In this document: positions 14,318 through 19,082 of the stretch, one piece after another | Position numbering within the stretch: position 1 is the stretch's first letter | Layout: each line of letters starts with the position of its first letter | From: Peptostreptococcaceae bacterium | Lineage (GTDB): Bacteria > Bacillota > Clostridia > Peptostreptococcales > Peptostreptococcaceae | DNA length: 19,082 bases | NCBI GenBank assembly: GCA_029983575.1 | Contig: JASBZE010000027.1 | Coordinates: forward strand, 1 to 19,082 | Reading direction: 5' to 3' | Notes under the pieces: model-generated | Databases searched by the model: none | What the model was told of the DNA's origin: nothing | What the model saw: the letters and a program-made list of their open reading frames with translations, nothing else | Position numbers and translations under genes: made by a program

Positions 14318-15541
14318 TTTGCTTAATATTTCTATTGTGTTTTGTGACATCTGATCTGTTCTATGTGTATATGTATTGATTGTTGTATCAACAGTGGAGT
14401 GGCCTAATCGATGTTGTACGTCTATTGGGTTTGCTCCATTTTCAATCAGCATAGTTGAATGCGTATGTCTTAAACTATGATAATTAAAATCTATTTTCAG
14501 TTCATGATTTATTATTCTAGCACAATATTTAAAGCTGTCTGGGGTTGTATATTCGCCGTTTTCTCTAACAAATATTAAATCTAATTTTTCCAAATTGATA
14601 TTTTGATCTGTTTCAATTATTTTATAAATAGTGTTGCCCTTATCGTCTTTTTCCTCTTTTTTATAGAGTTTAGTATAGTACTCGCCGTAATATAATCTGT
14701 TTTCTAGCTGTCTTTTTCTTTCGTCTCCTAAAACTTTCAGAGTATAATCATCTAGTGATATGGTGCGTATGGAGCTGTATGTTTTAGGGGTTCCTATGTA
14801 CCATCCTGTAGTCTTAGATTGTTTAATTTCATCAAGGTATCTTTTGTATACAGATTTGTTTACGGTAAGTGTTTTGTTTTCGAAATCTATATCTTTCCAT
14901 TCTAAGCAAAATGCTTCAGATATTCTCAAACCTGTCATATATCCAATTAATAGTGGCATATGATATTGGTTACTAAAAGGAAATCTATCAAGTATTTTAT
15001 TGAAATCTTTTACACTAATTACATACCTAGATTTCGGTTTTTTCTCAAACTTAGGGATTAGGACAGCTTTAGCGGGATTAAACTGTATCATCATAAGCGG
15101 CTGTACTGCATAGGTAAGTGCTTTAGATAGGGTGCTGAATATACCAACAGAATGAGACCTTGATAATCCTTTTAGCTTTAATGAGTTTATGAATTTTTGT
15201 ATTACAGCAGGCGTAAGTGATTGTAATTTGTACTCGCCAAGTTTTGGCTTAATATGATTTTCGATATGTCCTCGGTAGTTTAGTAGAGTGTTATATTTAT
15301 AATTTAGGTTTGCGTATTCTTCGAACCATAGATCCATGTAATCTGCAACTGATATATCATTTTGAGTAAAGGTGAATCCGCTGTTATTATACTCATGTAG
15401 TGCTTTTGTACCTGCTTCAAGAGCTTCCTTTTTTGTTCTATAACCTCCTTTTGTTTTTTGCTTTCTCTTTCCATTAACTGAAGCTATTTCGAATCGATAT
15501 TCCCATTTACTACCTCGCTTTCGAGTGTTAACTTGAGCCAT
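14303..15541 (-). CDS. int: Tyrosine-type site-specific integrase
   Basis: This 412-residue phage or ICE integrase catalyses recombination between attP and attB. The N-terminal arm-binding domain (about 1-55) has GSKWEYRFEIASVNGKRKQ and YRTKKEALEAGTKALHEYN. The SAM-like core-binding domain spans about 62-165. The catalytic domain has Arg206 (TGLRISEA), Lys253 (GTPKTYSS), His355 and Arg358 (HSLRHTHS), His381 (RLGHST) and nucleophile Tyr391 (NTYTHRT), so it appears active. The ATG follows AAGGAGGTAAAAATT. Its 3' end points to the chromosome junction beside rlmD, with putative binding sites overlapping its last codons. It resembles the Int of Tn916-type elements and many Firmicute phages. Confidence 0.95.
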   Translation of the reverse strand: MAQVNTRKRGSKWEYRFEIASVNGKRKQKTKGGYRTKKEALEAGTKALHEYNNSGFTFTQNDISVADYMDLWFEEYANLNYKYNTLLNYRGHIENHIKPKLGEYKLQSLTPAVIQKFINSLKLKGLSRSHSVGIFSTLSKALTYAVQPLMMIQFNPAKAVLIPKFEKKPKSRYVISVKDFNKILDRFPFSNQYHMPLLIGYMTGLRISEAFCLEWKDIDFENKTLTVNKSVYKRYLDEIKQSKTTGWYIGTPKTYSSIRTISLDDYTLKVLGDERKRQLENRLYYGEYYTKLYKKEEKDDKGNTIYKIIETDQNINLEKLDLIFVRENGEYTTPDSFKYCARIINHELKIDFNYHSLRHTHSTMLIENGANPIDVQHRLGHSTVDTTINTYTHRTDQMSQNTIEILSKVVHL

Positions 15542-15567
15542 AATTTTTACCTCCTTTTTTAAAAATC

Positions 15568-15596
15568 TTGATATAATTATTATAATATGTTAATAT
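15568..15596 (+). promoter_or_regulatory. Candidate promoter of the small RNA
   Basis: TTGATA (15568-15573) and TAATAT (15591-15596) are separated by 17 nt. This would start transcription near 15603, just before the folded region. The segment also contains TATAAT-like sequence on the minus strand that could serve int, so divergent overlapping promoters are likely. Confidence 0.4.
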
Positions 15597-15602
15597 ATGA
15601 AT

Positions 15603-15755
15603 GTGTTAAAAGATAACTTGAGAGGGGTAAACGCTGGGTCCCAAAATGGGGTAGTCTATAAGATGAGCATTCCTATGTGCCTGGGGTTATCTTTTTGTAA
15701 AAATTTTTATTCAGTAAAGAAGTGGTTCGCTTTGGTCGGTGGAGCCACTTTTTTA
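15603..15755 (+). ncRNA. Candidate small structured RNA between integrase and cargo genes
   Basis: A perfect 9-bp stem pairs AAAGATAAC (15609-15617) with GTTATCTTT (15686-15694). It extends with two G-U pairs only in the plus-strand RNA and encloses a G-rich core with GGGTCCC and a CCCA-AAA-TGGG hairpin. A T run ends this unit at 15692-15696. A second hairpin, AAGTGGTTC (15720-15728) with GAGCCACTT (15742-15750), is followed by TTTTTTATTTT and looks like a strong plus-strand terminator, although the neighbouring genes are all on the minus strand. A promoter-like sequence lies directly upstream. I do not recognise the RNA family. A role as antisense RNA to the flanking genes or as a structured int leader on the other strand are alternatives. 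Confidence 0.45.
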
Positions 15756-15757
15756 TT

Positions 15758-16510
15758 TTATATTGCTGTTGATAATTCATGTTTAATTTGTTCTTTATTA
15801 GACCATACTAGCGGATGTACGTTATAACTTTCCATCGCACTAAAAAAATCTTCTTTAACAACTTTATTAGTATCATCGGTAATTAAATAAAACTTAAAAT
15901 CTTTTTTCCTAGTATTAGATATATCATTATACATAAATAATATAGATTGCAATTCTATTTTTTGTATTTTAGATTGTACTTTTATAAGCATATCTAATTT
16001 TTTATTAGGTACAAGTATATCTACATTATGGGACAATCCACTTTTTCCTGCGAATTGTACATTTTCAGTGAATATTATGTCGTTTTCATCCAAAAATGAG
16101 GATACATCATCTGCAAAAGTATTTTTGATGTGTGGTTTGCTCAGCAAGTACATATCATCGAGGTGTTTTATACCCTGTATAAAGAGATGTTTCTTCTGGT
16201 AAAAATCATTTTGAGTTGCTTTCGTAATGATTTGACCGTCAGAAATAGATAATCCATAAGAATTTAAGGCTATATCAAATAATTTCTTTCGATGTCCTCT
16301 CTGTATGTTGATGTCCAATAATTCCATCTCATCTAATATATATCCTCCATCACTGATTGTAATTTCATCATATTTTCTATTGTAATATATTATAATTGAG
16401 TCATTATATCTATCTAAGAAAGGCGTTATTTCTTCATAGTGATCTCCTATTTTATCTATAGATACATTTTGTTTTAACCAATCATAGTATGAAGTTATTA
16501 GATTTTCCAT
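15758..16510 (-). CDS. DUF1828/DUF1829 domain protein
   Basis: This 250-residue soluble protein has an N-terminal part (about 28-120; DRYNDSIIIYYNRKYDEITISDGGYILDE) resembling DUF1828 and a C-terminal part (about 150-245; NVDILVPNKKLDMLIKVQS to NVHPLVWSNKEQI) resembling DUF1829. These two domains usually occur together. The function is not established to my knowledge. The C-terminal half, with alternating strands and conserved Asp/Lys, has some look of a degraded nuclease fold, but that is a guess. The ATG follows AAGGAGGTAATATTTT, which overlaps the end of the DUF6978 gene region 14 nt upstream. The two genes therefore form a tight unit, probably cargo expressed during lysogeny. Confidence 0.8.
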   Translation of the reverse strand: MENLITSYYDWLKQNVSIDKIGDHYEEITPFLDRYNDSIIIYYNRKYDEITISDGGYILDEMELLDINIQRGHRKKLFDIALNSYGLSISDGQIITKATQNDFYQKKHLFIQGIKHLDDMYLLSKPHIKNTFADDVSSFLDENDIIFTENVQFAGKSGLSHNVDILVPNKKLDMLIKVQSKIQKIELQSILFMYNDISNTRKKDFKFYLITDDTNKVVKEDFFSAMESYNVHPLVWSNKEQIKHELSTAI

Positions 16511-16524
16511 AAAATATTACCTCC

Positions 16525-16977
16525 TTAGAGGAAAGTAGTTTCCTCGAAAATAATGCCATCATATACTATATTTATTAGCTCTAAATATGCCTTAAACAAT
16601 TTTACTCTATCTTTTTTGTTTGGGAAAATTTTTTGATATTTATCGCTATCAATTGGGTAAGCTATTTTTTCTGTTCCATCTTGCAGTATATGTATATGTG
16701 AACCACGTATTAAAGTTCCGTCTGGGTTGGTATGTGTTCCATTTGTAATATCTAGTCTCATCAGTACTTTTTTTGTTTGCATATGTAAAGTATTTATAGA
16801 GAACTTATTTATGTCTATTTTACCATATCTTACAGATAGCTTATAGTCATTTATACCACTCTCTGATTTTATTTTTTTAACTAAATTAAACCCTTTTTTT
16901 GCAACTAGTTTTATATGTTCATTTTTTTCAATAAAGTATTTTATTTCGTCTAATAAATCTTTTTCTTCTTGCGTCAT
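16525..16977 (-). CDS. DUF6978-like protein, partner of the DUF1828/1829 gene
   Basis: This 150-residue soluble protein resembles the DUF6978 family, recognised by the central block RLDITNGTHTNPDGTLIRGSHIHILQDG followed by AYPID. Its histidines and aspartates could form a metal or nucleotide site, but no catalytic role is known to me. The N-terminal 45 residues are a charged helix. The ATG follows GGGAGGTTATTAG. It sits directly upstream of the DUF1828/1829 gene, and the pair lies where phages carry lysogenic-conversion, superinfection-exclusion or toxin-antitoxin cargo. A two-component module of that kind is plausible but unproven. Confidence 0.75.
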   Translation of the reverse strand: MTQEEKDLLDEIKYFIEKNEHIKLVAKKGFNLVKKIKSESGINDYKLSVRYGKIDINKFSINTLHMQTKKVLMRLDITNGTHTNPDGTLIRGSHIHILQDGTEKIAYPIDSDKYQKIFPNKKDRVKLFKAYLELINIVYDGIIFEETTFL

Positions 16978-17019
16978 CTAATAACCTCCCTCGTAGCTAT
17001 TTACATCTTTCAATTTTTT

Positions 17020-17061
17020 ATTTTGTACAAAATTAGCCACATACAATTAAGTATGTGGCTA
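17020..17061 (-). terminator. Hairpin and adjoining 14-bp palindrome before the DUF6978 gene
   Basis: TAGCCACATAC (17034-17044) and GTATGTGGCTA (17051-17061) form an 11-bp perfect stem. On the minus strand the hairpin is followed by ATTTTG, giving a possible terminator of the repressor transcript. The palindrome ATTTTGTACAAAAT (17020-17033) directly abuts it and might be an operator for the DUF6978 pair. No clear promoter boxes were found for that pair. The rest of 16978-17174 shows nothing else. Confidence 0.5.
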
Positions 17062-17174
17062 TATGCTGTAAAAGCAATGTCTTTAATTAAAGCTCGCTAG
17101 GAGCTATGTTTCTACTTAATTATATGTCCTTTATATTATGTTGTCAATCATATTTATTTATACATACAATGTTA

Positions 17175-17282
17175 TTACATATGTTTTATATAAACCAATA
17201 CCGATATTACAAGTACTATACCTACAGCGAACATTATTTTTTCGTTTTTTGTTGTTTTTCTTATTTTACATGTTATTTTCAT
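17175..17282 (-). CDS. Tiny membrane protein downstream of the repressor
   Basis: This is a 35-residue protein with a basic N-terminus (MKITCKIRKTTKNEK) and one membrane segment (IMFAVGIVLVISVLVYI). It starts 36 nt after the repressor stop codon on the same strand, and AGGAGG stands 8 nt before its ATG, a strong ribosome binding site. It would be co-transcribed with the repressor and so made in lysogens. In several Gram-positive phages the gap between repressor and integrase carries small superinfection-exclusion proteins; a similar role here is inference. A type I toxin-like peptide is another possibility. Confidence 0.6.
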   Translation of the reverse strand: MKITCKIRKTTKNEKIMFAVGIVLVISVLVYIKHM

Positions 17283-17318
17283 GCTGCATACCTCCTGTAT
17301 AATCTACTAGAGTAGACA

Positions 17319-18068
17319 TTATATGTTATTGGGGTCGATTGGTGTAAAGCTACCAACGACTTTTCCAATTATGTTGAAATAAATTTCATCTTCTGGTGGT
17401 ACGTCTATTATTATATTTTTATAATTCCTATTTATTGATATAAGTCTAAATCTATCCCCGTCGTTGAATAGCTTTTTAATATATGATTTTCCGTCATAGT
17501 CTATTACGTATATATCACCATTTACATTATCATAACCTTGCTTTACAAGTGCTATATCACCATTAGATAGTGTAGGTTCCATACTATCACCCTTGATGAC
17601 TGTTGCGAAGTCGTACGAGGGTAGATCAGTACGGTCGGTATAGTAATAGGTTATTTCGTTGTCGCCGTATGTATAGCCTGTACCAGCTGCTGCGGACTCT
17701 GTGGTCGCTACTGGGGTAAGTCTTGCTTCTTCTACTATGCTTGATGTATCCACTAACTCAGTAGAGTATTTTACGAGCTTGGTGCGGTTAAATTCATCTA
17801 ACTGCCTATAGTTTTTAATTAATAAGTTTTCATTAGTTTGTGTTTCTTCTTCTTCAACTAAATCAGCCTTAGATATACCAAAGTAATTAGCCATTAGTTC
17901 TATCTTATCAATCCTAGGATAAGTTTTTGCGTTTACCCAATCACTTACTGTTGTATATGCTACTCCAGCTATTGCGGATAGTTGATATCTATCTAAACTG
18001 TGTTTATCCATATATCTTTTTATATTCTTAGCCATTGTTTCTTTATTTCCTAGATTGGTTTTGAACAT
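17319..18068 (-). CDS. S24-family CI/LexA-like phage repressor
   Basis: This is a 249-residue DNA-binding repressor. The N-terminal XRE helix-turn-helix (about 14-70) contains YQLSAIAGVAYTTVSDWVNAKTYPRIDKIELMA. The C-terminal S24 self-cleavage domain has the Ala128-Gly129 cleavage site in SAAAGTG, catalytic Ser162 in KGDSMEPTL and Lys198 in KSYIKKL. It should silence the divergent early promoter and be inactivated by autocleavage during the SOS response. The frame can be extended to a GTG at 18077, but that GTG overlaps the AGGAGG site, so ATG at 18068 is the real start. Its own promoter carries a version of the same operator, pointing to autoregulation. Confidence 0.93.
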   Translation of the reverse strand: MFKTNLGNKETMAKNIKRYMDKHSLDRYQLSAIAGVAYTTVSDWVNAKTYPRIDKIELMANYFGISKADLVEEEETQTNENLLIKNYRQLDEFNRTKLVKYSTELVDTSSIVEEARLTPVATTESAAAGTGYTYGDNEITYYYTDRTDLPSYDFATVIKGDSMEPTLSNGDIALVKQGYDNVNGDIYVIDYDGKSYIKKLFNDGDRFRLISINRNYKNIIIDVPPEDEIYFNIIGKVVGSFTPIDPNNI

Positions 18069-18090
18069 ATTATGCACCTCCTTTATATCT

Positions 18091-18113
18091 ATTATATTAC
18101 GTTATTATCGTAA
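18091..18113 (-). promoter_or_regulatory. Repressor promoter -10 box with operator O1
   Basis: On the minus strand TATAAT (18091-18096) is immediately preceded by the 17-bp imperfect inverted repeat TTACGATAATAACGTAA (18097-18113). The -35 region is weak. The junction CGTAATATAATAGA is identical to that at the rightward promoter. Confidence 0.75.
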
Positions 18114-18150
18114 AAAAATCAATAAAAATATTAAAAAATATAAAAAAGTG

Positions 18151-18179
18151 TTGACATAACGGTTAAACCGTAATATAAT
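18151..18179 (+). promoter_or_regulatory. Rightward early promoter with operator O2
   Basis: Consensus TTGACA (18151-18156) and TATAAT (18174-18179) are separated by exactly 17 nt. The spacer is the operator TAACGGTTAAACCGTAA (18157-18173), whose core ACGGTT-A-AACCGT is a perfect 13-bp palindrome. A repressor bound here would block RNA polymerase directly. Confidence 0.92.
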
Positions 18180-18205
18180 AGAGTTATGAAAGAGAGGTGA
18201 AGAAA

Positions 18206-18340
18206 TTGAGTAAGAAAAAATTGACAAAAAAAGATGAGATAACCCTAGCAAAAATCCTACTTATCACGGCAATGATAAGCATGATTGAGAAGCTGATAGA
18301 GTTACTCATCACAATAACACAATGGGTTAGAGGATATTAA
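18206..18340 (+). CDS. Small early protein with a hydrophobic helix, TTG start
   Basis: This 44-residue protein is the first gene of the rightward operon. It has a lysine-rich start (MSKKKLTKKDEITLAK) and then a long hydrophobic, probably amphipathic or membrane, helix (ILLITAMISMIEKLIELLITITQWV). The TTG start follows GAGAGGTGAAGAAA. An ATG at 18186 in the same leader stops after four codons. I do not recognise it; such small early proteins are common in phage cro operons. The 18078-18205 stretch before it holds the two divergent promoters and operators. Confidence 0.6.
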   Translation: MSKKKLTKKDEITLAKILLITAMISMIEKLIELLITITQWVRGY

Positions 18341-18366
18341 TCCTCTTCCCCTTACTCAATTATAAC

Positions 18367-18474
18367 ATGAAAAGAATAGATGAACAAGAATCAAGTAAAA
18401 TAGTAAAAGTAATGTGGATACTTCCTATAGTGGCTCTAATATGTGCTATTATAAGGGTTTTAAAGTTGTTATAG
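18367..18474 (+). CDS. Small putative membrane protein in the early operon
   Basis: This 35-residue ORF has a charged N-terminus (MKRIDEQESSKIVK) and one membrane segment (VMWILPIVALICAIIRVLKLL). It lies between the first early gene and the Cro-like gene, 26 nt after the former. No convincing ribosome binding site precedes the ATG, so expression is uncertain. The clean hydrophobic segment and its position support it as a gene. Confidence 0.45.
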   Translation: MKRIDEQESSKIVKVMWILPIVALICAIIRVLKLL

Positions 18475-18488
18475 AAAGGTGGTAAGAT

Positions 18489-18719
18489 ATGCGAGTTTCA
18501 CTAAGAGCAGCAAGAGTAAATTCGGGATTAACATTAGCAGAGGCAGCGTTAAAAATCGGTGTATCAAAAGATACTGTTAGAAATTGGGAAATAGGAAAAA
18601 CTTACCCAGATGTTATGGATATGGAAAAAATCATGAACTTGTATAGTGTGCGTTATGATGATATTTTTTTTGATTTTTGTAACGGTATAACCGTAACAAA
18701 GAATAAAGACGCTAAATAG
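18489..18719 (+). CDS. Cro-like XRE-family HTH protein
   Basis: This 76-residue protein is almost entirely an XRE helix-turn-helix domain: LRAARVNSGLTLAEAALKIGVSKDTVRNWEIGKTYPDVMDMEKIMNLYSV (about residues 5-55), with the recognition helix around SKDTVRNWE. It is the usual counterpart of the S24 repressor in a lysis-lysogeny switch and likely binds the same 17-bp operators. The ATG follows AAAGGTGGTAAGAT. The last codons (NGITVTK) contain a near-perfect copy of the operator, so the coding sequence and a binding site overlap. Confidence 0.88.
   Translation: MRVSLRAARVNSGLTLAEAALKIGVSKDTVRNWEIGKTYPDVMDMEKIMNLYSVRYDDIFFDFCNGITVTKNKDAK
18680..18696 (+). promoter_or_regulatory. Intragenic operator copy O3 in the Cro-like gene
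   Basis: TAACGGTATAACCGTAA differs from O2 at only two central positions and keeps both outer half-sites, TAACGGT and ACCGTAA. The flanks extend the symmetry with TTG at 18677-18679 and CAA at 18697-18699. It lies 50 nt upstream of the antirepressor start codon. No promoter is clearly associated with it. Confidence 0.7.
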
Positions 18720-18745
18720 TAAAACATAAAAAAAGGAGTATAGAG

Positions 18746-19082
18746 ATGAATAATTTAAAAGTTTTTGAAAATCACGAGTTCGAAAAAATAAGAACAATAA
18801 CAGATGAAAAAAATGAGGTATGGTTTGTGGGAAAAGATATAGCGGAGAATTTGGGCTATACAAATACTAGAAAGGCAATAATCGACCATGTGGATGAAGA
18901 AGATAAAAATACCGTAACGATTCGTGACGGTATTCAAGGAAACCCAAATCAAGTAGTAATAAACGAATCTGGTCTATATAGTCTTATCCTCTCAAGCAAA
19001 CTTCCAAAAGCAAAAAAATTCAAAAGGTGGATTACTAGCGAAGTATTGCCAAGCATAAGGCAAGAGGGAATATATATGACCA
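18746..19082 (+). CDS. BRO-N family phage antirepressor, 3' end outside the window
   Basis: This is the N-terminal 112 residues of a protein cut by the window end. They form a BRO-N (phage antirepressor Ant/Rha-like) domain: NNLKVFENHEFEKIRTI, VWFVGKDIAENLGYTNTRKAIIDHVDEEDK, VVINESGLYSLILSSKLPKAKKFKRWITSEVLPSIRQEG. These proteins bind DNA or repressors and counter repression; many have a KilA-C or ORF6C domain after the part seen here. The ATG follows AAAAGGAGTATAGAG. It belongs to the early operon behind the Cro-like gene. Its coding sequence includes an everted pair of operator half-sites at 18910-18932. Confidence 0.88.
   Translation, partial: MNNLKVFENHEFEKIRTITDEKNEVWFVGKDIAENLGYTNTRKAIIDHVDEEDKNTVTIRDGIQGNPNQVVINESGLYSLILSSKLPKAKKFKRWITSEVLPSIRQEGIYMT

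Larger units (their letters stand above)
14257..19082. mobile_element. Left end of an integrated prophage (runs off the window)
   Basis: The gene order is typical of a temperate Firmicute phage or a phage-like element: integrase, cargo genes, S24 repressor, divergent early promoter, Cro-like protein, antirepressor. The boundary is placed just after rlmD because the last chromosomal gene is intact and integrase-binding-like repeats begin there. The right end is outside the window, so length, completeness and attR are unknown. Confidence 0.85.

Noticed and set aside
15609..15694. Twister-like ribozyme, because of GGTCCCAA in the core
   Set aside because: The arms around GTCCCAA do not form the required stem, and the other conserved twister loops are missing.
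15597..15827. 76-residue plus-strand ORF between int and the DUF1828/1829 gene
   Set aside because: It has no ribosome binding site, runs through the folded RNA and its terminator, and overlaps the end of the opposite gene; the stretch is better explained as an RNA.
17106..17315. 69-residue plus-strand ORF rich in Tyr, Phe and Cys
   Set aside because: It has no ribosome binding site and is the reverse of the 35-residue minus-strand gene and AT-rich flanks; its composition is typical of a shadow frame.
18069..18077. GTG start of the repressor three codons upstream
   Set aside because: The GTG lies within the ribosome binding site; ATG at 18068 has the proper spacing from AGGAGG.

Overview
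The window is AT-rich DNA with strong AGGAGG-type ribosome binding sites and compact, mostly short operons. This suggests a low-GC Firmicute, probably an anaerobic Clostridia or Tissierellia member. That guess rests on base composition, a secreted choline-binding-type repeat protein and clostridial-looking gene families; the species cannot be named from the sequence alone.

Positions 1-14226 are chromosomal. From left to right they hold a POT-family peptide transporter (-), a class II fructose-bisphosphate aldolase (-), an MTH1187-type thiamine-binding protein (+), a DUF3100-like membrane protein followed by an M20 amidohydrolase (+), and a secreted cell-wall-binding repeat protein (-). Next comes a three-gene cluster (+): a CobW/G3E P-loop protein, a protein fusing a G3E-like P-loop domain to an ArsP_1/UPF0718-type permease, and a TIGR03943-family membrane protein. 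This is probably a metal-trafficking system. It is followed by an atypical thiol peroxidase (-), an RsuA-family pseudouridine synthase (+) and an RlmD-type 23S rRNA methyltransferase (+).

Positions of about 14257-19082 are the left end of an integrated prophage or related element, which runs off the window. A tyrosine integrase lies next to a cluster of repeated TGTCCAC half-sites just beyond rlmD. Further in are a probable small structured RNA, a DUF6978 plus DUF1828/DUF1829 cargo pair, a tiny membrane protein and an S24 (LexA/CI-like) repressor. A divergent promoter pair follows. The rightward operon then encodes two very small membrane-type proteins, a Cro-like HTH protein and a BRO-N antirepressor that is cut by the window end. 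The switch is unusually clear: each of the two divergent promoters has a 17-bp inverted repeat exactly filling the space upstream of an identical TATAAT box. A third copy lies inside the cro-like gene, and an everted version of the same half-sites lies inside the antirepressor gene.

A second theme is short tandem duplication in the chromosomal part. There are arrays with periods of 24, 28-29, 30, 35-36, 33-36 and 44 bp, located in leaders, at a gene end and, in frame, inside two RNA-modification genes. One of these arrays duplicates the ribosome binding site and start codon of rlmD and creates a three-codon upstream ORF.
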